Of a stretch of 64,000 nt of DNA, positions 36,793 to 46,670 are shown one piece after another. The stretch is from positions 2,542,001 to 2,606,000 of the forward strand of contig NZ_JACIFH010000001.1 in NCBI RefSeq assembly GCF_014197265.1. Reading direction: 5' to 3'. This stretch comes from Microbacterium invictum (GTDB taxonomy: Bacteria > Actinomycetota > Actinomycetes > Actinomycetales > Microbacteriaceae). The notes under the pieces were generated by a model. The model searched no databases, was not told where the DNA came from, and saw nothing but the letters and a program-made list of their open reading frames with translations. Numbering within the stretch: position 1 is the stretch's first letter; each line of letters begins with the position of its first letter. The position numbers were made by a program, and so were the translations under genes.

Positions 36793-38168
36793 CCGCTGCC
36801 CCTCCCGATACCGACACCACCGTCGTCCGCGCCCTCCGCAAGATCCGGATGCCGCAGACGCAGCGCAACCGTGAACTCGGGCTGCTGCTGTTCGCATTCG
36901 TCATCACGGCCGTCTCGGCGGCGCTGGTCCAGCTCGGCGCGCGCGGCGCACTGGACTTCACGTTCCTGTACTACTGCGGCGGGCTCGGGCTGCTCACGCT
37001 GATCCTGCACGTGGTGCTGCGCTTGAAGGCGCCGCAGGCCGACCCGTTCGTCGTGCCGATCGCGACGGTGCTGTCGGGGCTCGGGCTGGTGATGATCTAC
37101 CGCATCGACATCGCGCTGGGTGATGAGGGATGGGACGCCCTGTCGACCCGCCAGCTCGTGTGGGCCGCGATCGCGATCGCCGGTGCGGTGGCGGTGGTCG
37201 TGTTCCTGCGCAACTACCGCGTCCTGTTCCGGTACACCTACCTGTTCGGCCTGACCGGCATCGTGCTGCTTCTCCTGCCGTTCATCCCGGGCCTGGGTGT
37301 CGAGGCCGGCGCCGACGTCTGGGTGTCGATCGGCGGGGTCTTCTCGTTCCAGCCGGGCGAGCTGGCCAAGATCGCCCTCGGCATCTTCTTCGCCGGGTAC
37401 CTCGTGCGCACCCGCGAGGCGCTGACCTCGGTGGGCCACCGCTTTCTCGGCATGACCTGGCCGCGGCCGCGTGAGCTCGGCCCGCTGCTGGTCGTCTGGC
37501 TCGCGTCGATGGCCATCATCGTGCTGCAGCGCGACCTCGGCACCGGGCTCCTGCTGTTCGGCATGTTCGTGGCGATGCTGTACGCGGCGACCGGCAAGAC
37601 CAGCTGGGTGCTCATCGGCGTGCTGCTGGCCCTGGCCGGCGCCTTCGCCGCCTCGCGGGTGCTGCCCTACGTCGGCGCGCGGTTCACGAACTGGCTCGAC
37701 GCGTTCAATCCCGAGCTCATGAACGACTCGAGCCATCAGCTCGTCAACGGCCTGTTCGGGCTCGCGCAGGGCGGGCTCATCGGCACCGGCTGGGGCCAGG
37801 GCCGCCCGCAGCTCACGCCGCTGTCGTGGAGCGACTACATCTTCCCCAGCCTCGGCGAAGAGCTGGGCCTCATCGGCTTGTTCGCGATTCTGCTGCTGTA
37901 CATGGTGTTCGTCAGTCGCGGCATCCGCATCGGAGTCACGGGACAGGACGACTTCGGCAAGCTGCTCGCCATCGGCCTGTCGTTCACAATCGCCCTGCAG
38001 GTGTTCATCATGGTCGGCGGCGTCACCCGGCTCATCCCGCTGACCGGGCTGACGACCCCGTTCCTCGCCGCCGGCGGATCGTCGCTGGTGGCCAACTGGC
38101 TGATCGTCGCGCTTCTGCTGAGGATCTCGGATGCCGTGCGCTCACGCCCCCGGGTGGTGATCGGATGA
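36789..38168 (+). CDS. rodA: FtsW/RodA/SpoVE family peptidoglycan glycosyltransferase (RodA)
   Basis: 459 aa, about ten to eleven membrane spans. SEDS signatures include FSFQPGELAKIALGIFFAGYL, LQRDLGTGLLLFGMF, HQLVNGLFGLAQGGLIGTGWGQG, and FPSLGEELGLIG. Position next to a class B PBP and PknA matches mycobacterial rodA, which polymerises glycan strands in elongation. ATGA overlaps on both sides. Confidence 0.95.
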
Positions 38169-39622
38169 CCAAGGAGATCCGCCGCCTCAGCATCGTGATG
38201 CTGTTCATGTTCCTCGCGCTGTTCGCATCGACCAGCTACATCCAGGTCGTCGGCGCGAACGAGCTCAGCGCTCACCCCGAGAACCGCCGTGCCCTCTACG
38301 ACTCGTACGAGGTGCAGCGCGGCACGATCATCGCCGGCGGCACGGTGATCGCGAACTCGGTGCCCAGCGACGACGTGTACAGCTGGATCCGCACCTACCG
38401 CGACGCCGAGATGTGGGCACCGGTGACCGGCTACATCAACCCCGTGCTGCAGTCCGCGACGGGACTCGAGCAGGCGATGAACTCGGTGCTGTCGGGCACC
38501 GACGACTCGCAGTTCCTCAGCCGGATCGAGCGGATCATCACCGGTCAGCCCCCGCGCGGGTCGAACGTCATGCTCAGCCTGCAGCCCGACATCCAGCAGG
38601 TCGCGTTCGAGGCGCTCAGCGGCTACGAGGGCGCCGTGCTCGCGATCGAGCCCGACACCGGGCGGATCCTCGCGATGGCCACGAGCCCCAGCTTCGACAC
38701 GAACCTGCTCGCCTCGCACGACGCCGGTGCCGTCAACAGCGCGTTCGATGAGTTGTCGGCCGACCCGCTGAATCCCCTGGACAACCGTGCGATCGCGGGA
38801 AAGCTGAACCCCCCGGCATCCACTTTCAAACTCGTCGTCGCCTCGGCGGCCCTCGCCACCGGCGAGTACACCCCCGAGTCGACCTTCCCGAACCCCGCCG
38901 CCTACACGCTGCCGGGCACCGACAACGTGCTGCGCAACTGGGACGGCGGCACCTGCGGGCCGGGTGAAGAGGCGAGCATCGCGACCGCGCTGCAGTTCAG
39001 CTGCAACATCCCGTTCGCCCAGCTGGCCGTCGAGCTCGGTGACGACGTGATCCGCGAAGAGGCCGCGAAGTACGGGTTCAACATGTCGTTCGAGATGCCC
39101 CTCGACTCGACGCCGTCGGTCTACCCCGAAGGCCTCAACGATCCCGAGACAGCGCTCAGCGGCATCGGCCAGGGCGACGTCATCGCCACGCCGCTGCAGA
39201 TGGCGATGGTGGCGGCGGGCATCGCGAACGAGGGAGTGGTGATGAATCCGCGAATGGTGGATGCCGTGGTCGCACCCGACCTGACCGTTCAGCAGGAGTT
39301 CGAGAGCACCGAGTTCGGCAGGGCGCTGTCGGCGGAGCTCGCCGAGCAGATGGTGTCCATGATGGTCACCAATGTCAGTGCGGGTGTCGCAAGCGGTGCA
39401 AGAATAGACGGGGTCGACGTGGCCGGGAAGACCGGCACCGCCGAACACGGTCCCGATGATCCGTACACCCTGTGGTTCACCGGGTTCGCCCCCGCAGAAG
39501 ACCCGGAGGTCGCTGTGGCGGTCGTGATCGAGAACGGTGGAGGGCTCGGCCAATCGGGCACGAGCAACGGAATCGCGGCTCCGATCGCGAAGAAAGTCAT
39601 TGAGGCGGTGCTGAGCAGATGA
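38165..39622 (+). CDS. pbpA: Penicillin-binding protein PbpA, class B transpeptidase
   Basis: 485 aa. An N-terminal membrane anchor (residues 8-27) is followed by a dimerisation domain and a transpeptidase domain with all three active-site motifs: STFK (SxxK), SCN (SxN) in FSCNIPF, and KTGT in [10 protein letters not shown]. Known role: cross-linking of peptidoglycan with the RodA partner encoded directly upstream. Start ATG 38165 overlaps the rodA stop. Confidence 0.96.
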   Translation: MTKEIRRLSIVMLFMFLALFASTSYIQVVGANELSAHPENRRALYDSYEVQRGTIIAGGTVIANSVPSDDVYSWIRTYRDAEMWAPVTGYINPVLQSATGLEQAMNSVLSGTDDSQFLSRIERIITGQPPRGSNVMLSLQPDIQQVAFEALSGYEGAVLAIEPDTGRILAMATSPSFDTNLLASHDAGAVNSAFDELSADPLNPLDNRAIAGKLNPPASTFKLVVASAALATGEYTPESTFPNPAAYTLPGTDNVLRNWDGGTCGPGEEASIATALQFSCNIPFAQLAVELGDDVIREEAAKYGFNMSFEMPLDSTPSVYPEGLNDPETALSGIGQGDVIATPLQMAMVAAGIANEGVVMNPRMVDAVVAPDLTVQQEFESTEFGRALSAELAEQMVSMMVTNVSAGVASGARIDGVDVAGKTGTAEHGPDDPYTLWFTGFAPAEDPEVAVAVVIENGGGLGQSGTSNGIAAPIAKKVIEAVLSR

Positions 39623-41385
39623 GACCGACACAGGGTGTGAGTTTCGGCGGGCGCTACGAGCTGGACTCGCGGATCGCGATCGGCGGCATGGGCGAGGTCT
39701 GGGAGGCCACCGACCATGTCATCGGGCGCACCGTGGCCATCAAGATCCTCAAAGACGAGTACATGGGCGACCCGGGGTTCCTGGAGCGCTTCCGCGCCGA
39801 GGCCCGCCACGCCGCACTCGTCAACCACGAGGGCATCGCGAGCGTGTTCGACTACGGCGAGGAGAACGGCTCGGCCTTCCTGGTCATGGAACTCGTCCCC
39901 GGCGAGGCGCTCTCGACCGTCCTCGAGCGCGAAGGGTCGCTGTCGACCGACAAGACCCTCGACATCGTCGCGCAGACCGCGCAGGCGCTGCAGGCCGCCC
40001 ACGCGGCAGGCCTCGTGCACCGCGACATCAAGCCCGGCAACCTGCTGATCACCCCCGACGGGCGCGTCAAGATCACCGACTTCGGCATCGCCCGCATCGC
40101 CGACCAGGTGCCGCTGACGGCGACCGGTCAGGTGATGGGCACCGTGCAGTACCTCTCGCCCGAGCAGGCATCGGGTCACCCGGCGTCGCCGGCCACCGAC
40201 ATCTACTCGCTGGGCATCGTGGCGTACGAGTCCCTCGCCGGCAAGCGCCCGTTCACGGGCGAGTCGCAGGTGGCCATCGCGATGGCGCAGATCAACGACA
40301 CCGCGCCGCCGCTGCCGCCCACCGTCGCCGAGCCCGTGCAGAACTTCGTGATGAGCATGATCGCGAAGAAGCCCGACGAGCGTCCGGTGTCGGCATCGGC
40401 CGTCGCCCGCGCGGCGACCGCGCTGCGCCGCGGCGATGTCGCGGGCGCTGCGGCCATCGTGCCGGCGATCGCCGGCGGCGCCGTCGCGGTCGACGAGGTC
40501 ACCCAGCTGCTCACCGCCGGCGGCGACGAGGCGGCGACCCGCATCATGCCGGCCACCGCGCCCTCACCGGTCGACCCCGATGCCGATGCCGAGAAGAAGA
40601 AGCGGAGCCCCTGGACGTGGCCGCTGATCGTGCTCATCGTCCTGTTGGTCCTCGTGCTGGGCGGCACTCTGTGGGCCCTGTTCGGCAACCCCGGCGGCGA
40701 CGAGCCCGCTCCCACCGACACCGAGACCAGCACGACCACCACGCCACCCACTCCCAGTGACACGCCCACCGACGACCCGAGCATCGACATCACCACGCTC
40801 GGGTTCCTCGGCAGCACGTGCGACGAGGCGATGGCCATCGCACAGGAGAACGACCTCACCGGCGTCGTCTGCGGCACCGGCTCGGCCGCGCCCAGCCAGG
40901 ATCAGGTCGGCCAGATCTACGAGATGAACCCGGTCGCCGGCAACATCGAACTCGATGACCGCGTCACCCTCACCGCCTACGACGAGGTCACCGCGATCGG
41001 CACACCCGAAGCCGCGCAGATCCAGGTGAACGGCTCCAAGGTCGACACGGTCGAGGAGGGCACGACCGTGCAGGTGACCTGGCCGGGCTTCCAGTGCCCG
41101 TCCGGCACCGGCTCGCCCACGAGCTACAACCTGACGGTGATCAACGGCACGTTCGACAAGAACGGTCAGACGACCGCGTCGTTCAGTGCGGACGAGCGGC
41201 CCGCGCAGGTGACGGTGAACGGCGAGGCCACGCGGCTGCTGACGGTGAAGTACACGGTGACGTGCACCATCGACGGCGCCTCCGGTCGCGACTCCGAGGA
41301 ATCGTCCGAGGCTGCGGCGACGATCACCGCCGCGTCCACGCCCGAGGCCGAGCCGCCGGCAGACGACGAGAGCGGCGAGGGCTGA
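39619..41385 (+). CDS. pknA: Ser/Thr protein kinase PknA with extracytoplasmic PASTA-like and Ig-like tail
   Basis: 588 aa. Kinase domain at residues 13-275: glycine loop [10 protein letters not shown], Lys42 in [19 protein letters not shown], and [12 protein letters not shown] juxtamembrane Lys-rich stretch and membrane span (about 335-355) lead to a Thr/Pro-rich linker and an extracellular region of about 210 residues, including a PASTA-like segment ([24 protein letters not shown]) and a beta-rich part. Mycobacterial PknA lacks this large outer domain. ATGA overlap with pbpA. Confidence 0.95.
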   Translation: MRPTQGVSFGGRYELDSRIAIGGMGEVWEATDHVIGRTVAIKILKDEYMGDPGFLERFRAEARHAALVNHEGIASVFDYGEENGSAFLVMELVPGEALSTVLEREGSLSTDKTLDIVAQTAQALQAAHAAGLVHRDIKPGNLLITPDGRVKITDFGIARIADQVPLTATGQVMGTVQYLSPEQASGHPASPATDIYSLGIVAYESLAGKRPFTGESQVAIAMAQINDTAPPLPPTVAEPVQNFVMSMIAKKPDERPVSASAVARAATALRRGDVAGAAAIVPAIAGGAVAVDEVTQLLTAGGDEAATRIMPATAPSPVDPDADAEKKKRSPWTWPLIVLIVLLVLVLGGTLWALFGNPGGDEPAPTDTETSTTTTPPTPSDTPTDDPSIDITTLGFLGSTCDEAMAIAQENDLTGVVCGTGSAAPSQDQVGQIYEMNPVAGNIELDDRVTLTAYDEVTAIGTPEAAQIQVNGSKVDTVEEGTTVQVTWPGFQCPSGTGSPTSYNLTVINGTFDKNGQTTASFSADERPAQVTVNGEATRLLTVKYTVTCTIDGASGRDSEESSEAAATITAASTPEAEPPADDESGEG

Positions 41386-41424
41386 GCCTTCGCCGGAGCC
41401 AGGTGGGGCTCAGATTCGGTCGGA

Positions 41425-41430
41425 TAGGCT
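41425..41430 (+). promoter_or_regulatory. Possible pknB -10 box TAGGCT
   Basis: TAGGCT in the 72-bp gap between pknA and pknB, 27 nt before the GTG start. GGGGAG precedes the start, so this promoter would give a leadered mRNA. Confidence 0.4.
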
Positions 41431-41457
41431 GTTGGCTGTCCAGGCCAGGGGAGTGAA

Positions 41458-43152
41458 GTGTCAGCAGAGCCACGCGTCCTTTCGGGGCGCTACCGCCTCG
41501 ATGAGCTCATCGGCCGCGGTGGCATGGCCAGTGTGTACCGCGGGCAGGACCTGACGCTCGGCCGCGAAGTGGCCATCAAGGTGCTCGAGAAGGACCTCGC
41601 CGCCGACAAGACCTTCCGCACCCGGTTCCGCCTCGAGGCGCAGGCTGCTTCGCGCATGTCGCACCCCGCCGTCGTCCGGGTCTATGACGCCGGCGAGGAT
41701 GTCGACGTCTATGCGGACGGTTCCCGGCATCCGGTCCCCTACATCGTCATGGAGCTCGTCCGCGGACGGCTGCTCAAGGAGATCATCGCGTCGGGCCCCG
41801 TGCCGGTCGCCGATGCCCTGCGCTACACCGACGGCATCCTCGAGGCGCTCGAGTACTCGCACCGCGCCGGCGTCGTCCACCGCGACATCAAGCCCGGCAA
41901 TGTGATGGTCACCGGGCAGGGCCAGGTCAAGGTGATGGACTTCGGCATCGCCCGCGCCGTATCCGACTCGTCCTCGACCGTCGCCGAGACGACCGCGATC
42001 ATCGGGACCGCCGCGTACTTCTCGCCCGAGCAGGCCAAGGGCGAACCCGTCGACGGCCGCGCCGACCTGTACTCCGCGGGCATCGTGCTCTACGAGATGC
42101 TCACCGGACGCCCACCCTTCCGCGGCGACACTCCGGTCGCCGTCGCATACCAGCATGTGAGCGAGACCCCCGTCACCCCGTCCGAGGTCGTCGAAACCGT
42201 GCCGCGGAATCTGGATGCCGTGGTTCTGCGCGCCATCGCCAAGGACCCGTTCCAGCGCTACCAGGACGCCGCGTCGTTCCGCGCGGCGCTCGATGCCGCC
42301 GGCGACGGCAAGACGCCCACCCGCCGGCAGGTGAAGACCCTCACGAGCGAGCTGTACGGCGCCAACCCTCGCCAGGCCGCCGAGACGGCGCGGTCGCTGC
42401 GGCAGCTGAGCACCGACAACACGATGACCCGCACGCAGACCGGCCCCCCGGTCGCCTGGATCTGGACGGGCGTCGCAGTGCTCGCCGTCCTGCTGATCTC
42501 GCTGCTGATCTGGGTGATGACGATCCAGCCGGGCTCGCAGATCCCGGCGAACGCGCGCATCGTCCCCGACGTGGTGGACATGTCGTGGGACCGTGCCGAA
42601 GAGCTGCTCCTCGCGCAGGATCTGGAGGCCAAACCGGTCGAAGAGAGCAGTGAGCAGATCGCCGAGGGCAACGTCATCCGCACCGATCCGGCCGGGGCCA
42701 CCTCGGTCGAGCGCGGCCAGACGATCACCGTCTATGTGTCCACCGGTCAGGAGATGGCGACCGTCCCCCTGCTGATCAACCTCTCGCGCACCGAGGCCCA
42801 GGCGGCCCTGGAGGGTGCCGGGCTGACGCTGGGCGCGGTGACGAGCCGCAACGATCCCGACCTGGCCGAGGGCACGGTCATCTCGGCGCCCTACGACGAG
42901 GGCGACGAGGTGCCGGTCGGCACCGTCGTGAGCCTCGAGGTCGCCAGCGGCAAGGTGACGGTCGAGGACATGAACCGATACCCGCTGGACGCCGCCGAAT
43001 CGAAGATCGACGGCCTGAATCTCACGGCAGAGGTCATCGAGGACCCCGGATGTGCAGCCAATCCTGACGGACCGTCGGTCGCTTCGCAGACCCCTGTCGG
43101 GGACGTCCCCATCCACTCGACCGTGCAGCTCACCGTCTGCACCGGGGAGTGA
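41458..43152 (+). CDS. pknB: Ser/Thr protein kinase PknB with PASTA repeats
   Basis: 564 aa from a GTG preceded by GGGGAGTGAA. Kinase domain residues 12-280: RGGMASVYRG, Lys41 in [20 protein letters not shown], and IIGTAAYFSPEQAKGE. Membrane span at about 340-362. The outside part contains PASTA repeats (VPDVVDMSWDRAEELLLAQDL, VPLLINLSRTEAQAALEGAG, and a third that is shorter and contains two Cys, one of them in DPGCAANP). PASTA domains bind muropeptides or lipid II. Central regulator of the wall-synthesis operon upstream. Confidence 0.96.
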   Translation: MSAEPRVLSGRYRLDELIGRGGMASVYRGQDLTLGREVAIKVLEKDLAADKTFRTRFRLEAQAASRMSHPAVVRVYDAGEDVDVYADGSRHPVPYIVMELVRGRLLKEIIASGPVPVADALRYTDGILEALEYSHRAGVVHRDIKPGNVMVTGQGQVKVMDFGIARAVSDSSSTVAETTAIIGTAAYFSPEQAKGEPVDGRADLYSAGIVLYEMLTGRPPFRGDTPVAVAYQHVSETPVTPSEVVETVPRNLDAVVLRAIAKDPFQRYQDAASFRAALDAAGDGKTPTRRQVKTLTSELYGANPRQAAETARSLRQLSTDNTMTRTQTGPPVAWIWTGVAVLAVLLISLLIWVMTIQPGSQIPANARIVPDVVDMSWDRAEELLLAQDLEAKPVEESSEQIAEGNVIRTDPAGATSVERGQTITVYVSTGQEMATVPLLINLSRTEAQAALEGAGLTLGAVTSRNDPDLAEGTVISAPYDEGDEVPVGTVVSLEVASGKVTVEDMNRYPLDAAESKIDGLNLTAEVIEDPGCAANPDGPSVASQTPVGDVPIHSTVQLTVCTGE

Positions 43153-43788
43153 TCAGACGATCTCGCGGTGCGGGCTGAGCCCGGCGCCGCGAATCGCCGC
43201 ACCGTCCATCCCGAGGCCATCGAGCCAGTTGCCCAGCAGCCGGTAGCCGCCCTCGGTGAGCACGCTCTCGGGGTGGAACTGCACACCCACGATCGGCAGC
43301 GTGCGGTGCGCGACGCCCATGATCACCCCTGAGCCGGTGCGCGCCGTCACGACGAGTTCGGCCGGCAGTGTCTCGGGCACGATCGCCAGCGAGTGGTAGC
43401 GGGTGGCCGTGAAGGGATCGGGCAGACCCGCAAACAGCGGCGCGGTGTCGTGATGCACGGCGGAGGTCATCCCGTGCATGAGTTCGGGCGCCTCGCCGAC
43501 CGTCGCGCCGAAGGCCTCGCCGATCGCCTGGTGCCCGAGGCACACGCCGAGCAGCGGCATCTCGCCCTGCGCGCACGCGCGCACCACCGCGATCGATGCG
43601 CCGGCGTTCGCCGGGGTGCCCGGCCCGGGTGAGATGACAACCCCCGCATACCCCGTCAGAGCAGTGGATGCCGCGGTGATGGCATCCGCTTCGACGACGT
43701 CGCACGTGGCACCCAGCTCACGCAGGTAGCCGACGAGGGTGTGGACGAAGCTGTCGTGGTTATCGACGACCAGGATGCGCGTGGTCAT
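43153..43788 (-). CDS. pabA: Glutamine amidotransferase subunit of anthranilate/aminodeoxychorismate synthase
   Basis: 211 aa from the ATG at 43788. Class I amidotransferase motifs: VVDNHDSFVHTL, the Cys83 nucleophile in LGVCLGHQAIGE, and GVQFHPES with the catalytic His/Glu. Known role: supplies ammonia for aminodeoxychorismate (folate) or anthranilate (tryptophan) synthesis. The chorismate-binding partner is not in the window, so pabA and trpG cannot be separated. It is convergent with pknB, and its ATG overlaps the stop of a 52-aa membrane protein gene. Confidence 0.92.
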   Translation of the reverse strand: MTTRILVVDNHDSFVHTLVGYLRELGATCDVVEADAITAASTALTGYAGVVISPGPGTPANAGASIAVVRACAQGEMPLLGVCLGHQAIGEAFGATVGEAPELMHGMTSAVHHDTAPLFAGLPDPFTATRYHSLAIVPETLPAELVVTARTGSGVIMGVAHRTLPIVGVQFHPESVLTEGGYRLLGNWLDGLGMDGAAIRGAGLSPHREIV

Positions 43789-43943
43789 CCGCCGATGGTC
43801 GACTCGGTCGGGGTGATGAAATGCGAGACCCACGGGAAGGCGTAGAAGAACAGGCCGTACAGGATCGCCGCGGCCGCGAGCACGAGGATCAGCACCCGCA
43901 CCCAGGCAGGTCCGGGGAGCACTCGCCACAGCGCTGCGTACAT
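43785..43943 (-). CDS. 52-aa single-span membrane protein between sortase and pabA
   Basis: A small gene starting MYAALWRVLPGPAWVRVLI with one strong membrane span (RVLILVLAAAAILYGLFFYAF) and a short outside tail. The ATG overlaps the sortase stop (TGATG) and its stop overlaps the pabA ATG (ATGA), so all three are translationally linked. Such tight coupling supports it as real. I do not recognise a named family; homologues at this position in related actinobacteria would be expected. Confidence 0.75.
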   Translation of the reverse strand: MYAALWRVLPGPAWVRVLILVLAAAAILYGLFFYAFPWVSHFITPTESTIGG

Positions 43944-44731
43944 CAGGCCACCGCCTCTCCGGTCAAGGACGCCGGAGGACCGTCGCCGCGCGGCGTGAAG
44001 TCCTCGAACAGGGCATACGCGATGATCCGCTCGAGCATGTTCAGCTTCGGTGCGCAGCTGGTCAGCGTCAGGTAGCGGCCGTCGGCAGACAGGTCGGCGC
44101 GCTGCGGTACCGGCAGCAGCACGTCGACCTGCGTCGCCTGCACGTACTCGAGGGTGCGGAACCGGTAGGTGTACCAGCCCTCCTGGGTCTCGATCACGAT
44201 CGCATCGCCCACCACGAGCTTGTCGATGGGGTCGAACGGCTGACCGGAGGTCCACCGGTGGGCGGCATAGACGGTGTTGCCGACCTCGCCCGGCATCGCC
44301 GTATCGGGATAGTGACCGATGTGGCCCTGGTCGAGGATGTCGGGACGGGTGACGCCGGCCACCACCGTGAAGTTCCAGTCCGCCCCGAACCGCGGCACGT
44401 GCATGATGCCGAACTCCTTGCCGTGCGAGGGGGCGTCACGCACCGGCACCACCGGCTCCACGGGCTCACCGGTGTCGGTCGGCTCGGGATCGGGCTCGGC
44501 CGGCGGTGCGGCCTCCCACTCCTGCGCCCACTGCTCCGACAGCGCCGTGGCCTCGGCCTGCTTCTGCGCGCCGATGATCATGTCGCCGATCCACATCTGC
44601 CACGACACATACAGCAACGCCACCACTCCGACGGTGATCAGCAGCTCGCCGATGACGCCCACGAACGACACCCGGCGGCGCGGCTTCGCGGCGCGCGTGC
44701 GGCGGCTCGACGGGGCGTCGGGTGCGTCCAT
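43943..44731 (-). CDS. Class E sortase
   Basis: 262 aa from the ATG at 44731. A membrane anchor lies at residues about 23-45, followed by an acidic Pro-rich linker (PPAEPDPEPTDTGEPVEP) and a catalytic domain with His158 in YAAHRW, Cys226 in TLTSCAPK, and Arg235. The TLTSC sequence and TVVAGVTRPDILDQGHIGHYP fit class E, which in actinobacteria often recognises LAXTG signals. No substrate protein with a sorting signal lies in the window. First gene of a three-gene operon with the 52-aa protein and pabA. Confidence 0.92.
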   Translation of the reverse strand: MDAPDAPSSRRTRAAKPRRRVSFVGVIGELLITVGVVALLYVSWQMWIGDMIIGAQKQAEATALSEQWAQEWEAAPPAEPDPEPTDTGEPVEPVVPVRDAPSHGKEFGIMHVPRFGADWNFTVVAGVTRPDILDQGHIGHYPDTAMPGEVGNTVYAAHRWTSGQPFDPIDKLVVGDAIVIETQEGWYTYRFRTLEYVQATQVDVLLPVPQRADLSADGRYLTLTSCAPKLNMLERIIAYALFEDFTPRGDGPPASLTGEAVA

Positions 44732-44773
44732 ACTCGGGATTCTCGCATAGCAGTCTGAACCGAAGCCGCCAGG

Positions 44774-44779
44774 TAGACT
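44774..44779 (+). promoter_or_regulatory. crgA -10 box TAGACT (leaderless)
   Basis: TAGACT ends 7 nt before the crgA ATG, with no ribosome-binding site. Confidence 0.6.
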
Positions 44780-44786
44780 CGGTCCC

Positions 44787-45035
44787 ATGGCACGTTCAGA
44801 CAAGGGCGACGAATCGGTGACCCAGAACCCCGACGGTGAGCCCATCCCGAACCCGGTGTGGTTCAAGCCCATCATGCTGGGACTCATGATCCTGGGGCTC
44901 GTCTGGGTGCTGGTGTTCTACCTCAGCGGCGGCGGATCCGACAGCTACCCGATCCCCGGCATCGGCGCATGGAACCTCGTCATCGGCTTCGGCATCGCCT
45001 TCGTCGGCTTTTTGATGACCACGCGCTGGCGCTGA
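44787..45035 (+). CDS. crgA: Cell division protein CrgA
   Basis: 82 aa. A polar N-terminus is followed by NPVWFKPIMLGLMILGLVWVLVFYLS and a second span WNLVIGFGIAFVGFLMTTRW, the two-span topology and PVWFKP motif of CrgA. Known role: septum-associated membrane protein that recruits or stabilises divisome components. Convergent with the rhomboid gene. Confidence 0.95.
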   Translation: MARSDKGDESVTQNPDGEPIPNPVWFKPIMLGLMILGLVWVLVFYLSGGGSDSYPIPGIGAWNLVIGFGIAFVGFLMTTRWR

Positions 45036-45043
45036 CCGGCATC

Positions 45044-45118
45044 CCTCCACACCCCCTCCACAGGATGTGAATTACACCGGTGTGATTCATCCCCAGCTGT
45101 GGATGAACCTGTGGATAA
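45044..45118. repeat. DnaA-box-like cluster between convergent genes
   Basis: Within the 84-bp gap are TCCACA twice on the plus strand (45046-45051 and 45057-45062), a near-palindrome centred on ACACCGGTGT (45075-45084), TGTGGATGA (45098-45106) and a perfect DnaA box TGTGGATAA (45110-45118). The last ends one base before the rhomboid stop codon. Neither flanking gene starts here, so promoter control is unlikely. Confidence 0.6.
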
Positions 45119-45119
45119 C

Positions 45120-46001
45120 TCAGGTGTACAGCAGCGCCGGGATCGCCAGGAGGGCGAGCAGTCCGACTGCCGTCGCCACCAGCAGCCACACCTGCAGCTT
45201 CTGCTGACGCAGCGCGCGGGTGCGCGCGAAGATGAATCCGACGAGCAGGCCGACCAGCCCGCCGCCGATATGCGCCTGCCACGAGATGTTCGATCCAGGC
45301 AGGAATGTGATCACCAGGTTCAGGCCCAGCAGCACGGCGATCGCGGTGACGTTCGCGCCGATGTGCCGGCCGATGATGAACATCGCGCCCAGCAGTCCCC
45401 ACACCGCGCCCGACGCGCCGACCACCCAGGTTCCCGGCGCGAGCAGGGCGACCAGCACCGAACCGCCGATGGCGCTGAGCAGGTAGAGCGCGAGGAAGCG
45501 CCAACGGCCGAGCAGAGGTTCGAGACTGCGACCGAGCGCCCACAGCGCCAGCATGTTCAGCGCCACGTGCCAGATGCTCGCGTGCACGAGGGTGACCGTC
45601 AGCAGTCGCCACGGCTGGAAGGCCGGCCCCGGCAGGACGAACGCACTGTTGAACATGAGCCACAGCTGCACCTGGGTGCCGACCTGCGGGAGCATCCCGA
45701 TCAGGTACAGCGCACTGGTGATGATCACGAGCGCGTAGGTGACGACCGGCCGTGAGTCGCTGCGCCGCGCGGGGCGCAGATGCCGCGGCATGCGCTTCAC
45801 CGTCGCGGCGTGCGCTTTCTGCTGCTGCTTCTGCTGCCCCTGCTGCGCCGCGAGGCATTCCGGGCAGATCACGCCGACGGGCAGCGGCGTCTGGCATTCG
45901 GCGCAGATGGTCCGCAGGCACCGCTGACACAGCACGAAGCTCTGCCGGTCGGGATGCCGGTAGCAGAAGTTCTCGGGATTGCTGCCGAAAGCGGTGCTCA
46001 C
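45120..46001 (-). CDS. Rhomboid family intramembrane serine protease with N-terminal zinc-binding Cys region
   Basis: 293 aa from a GTG at 46001. Six membrane spans from residue 86 on. Catalytic Ser197 in GASGAVWG, His244 in WQAHIGG and the HxxxN motif (His145, Asn149) are present. Residues 13-49 contain Cys/His pairs (CYRH, CQRC, CAEC, CPEC) that resemble a B-box-type zinc ribbon, followed by a Gln-rich linker. The substrate is unknown. Convergent with crgA. Confidence 0.93.
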   Translation of the reverse strand: MSTAFGSNPENFCYRHPDRQSFVLCQRCLRTICAECQTPLPVGVICPECLAAQQGQQKQQQKAHAATVKRMPRHLRPARRSDSRPVVTYALVIITSALYLIGMLPQVGTQVQLWLMFNSAFVLPGPAFQPWRLLTVTLVHASIWHVALNMLALWALGRSLEPLLGRWRFLALYLLSAIGGSVLVALLAPGTWVVGASGAVWGLLGAMFIIGRHIGANVTAIAVLLGLNLVITFLPGSNISWQAHIGGGLVGLLVGFIFARTRALRQQKLQVWLLVATAVGLLALLAIPALLYT

Positions 46002-46023
46002 AGTGAGATCGCGGACCGCCGGG

Positions 46024-46581
46024 TCAGACCGCGACGACGTCGATGGACGAGATCACCACGTCGTCGACCGGCCGGTCGCCGGGGCCGGTGGGCACGGCGA
46101 CGATCGCGTCGACGACCGCGCGAGACGCGTCGTCAGCGACCTCGCCGAAGATCGTGTGCTTGCCGTTGAGCCACGGGGTCGGGTCGGTCGTGATGAAGAA
46201 CTGCGAGCCGTTGGTGCCCTCGGGCTGGCCGGTGATGGCGTTCCGGCGCAGGCCGGCGTTGGCCATGGCCAGGATGTAGGGGCTCGAGAAGGCGAGCTCG
46301 GGATGGATCTCGTCGTTGAACGTGTAGCCCGGGCCGCCGACGCCCTGACCGAGCGGGTCGCCGCCCTGGATCATGAAGCCGGGGATGATGCGGTGGAAGA
46401 TCACGTCGGTGTACAGCGGGCCCTCGCCGGGCTCGCCGGTGCCGGGGTGGGTCCAGGACCCGGTGCCGTCGGCGAGGCCGACGAAGTTCTGCACCGTGCG
46501 GGGTGCGTGGTCTCCGAAGAGGTTGACGACGATGTCGCCGTGGTTGGTGTGCAGGGTCGCGACAGCGGTGTGGAGCGTCAT
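46024..46581 (-). CDS. ppiA: Peptidyl-prolyl cis-trans isomerase, cyclophilin type (PpiA)
   Basis: 185 aa from the ATG at 46581; two upstream in-frame ATG/GTG codons exist, but GAGAAT ending 7 nt before 46581 suggests a leaderless start there. Cyclophilin motifs: FGDHAPRTVQNFVGLADG, FHRIIPGFMIQGGDPLGQGVGGPGY, NGSQFFITTDPTPWLNGKHTIFGEV. Cytoplasmic, no signal peptide. The position next to cwsA and gyrA matches mycobacterial ppiA. Confidence 0.95.
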   Translation of the reverse strand: MTLHTAVATLHTNHGDIVVNLFGDHAPRTVQNFVGLADGTGSWTHPGTGEPGEGPLYTDVIFHRIIPGFMIQGGDPLGQGVGGPGYTFNDEIHPELAFSSPYILAMANAGLRRNAITGQPEGTNGSQFFITTDPTPWLNGKHTIFGEVADDASRAVVDAIVAVPTGPGDRPVDDVVISSIDVVAV

Positions 46582-46670
46582 ACCTACCATTCTCACATCC
46601 GCAACCCCCTGGCGCGGTCGGCGGTGTCTGGCAAGATGGGGGAAAACGTCCCAGACCTAGGGAGGGCCCC

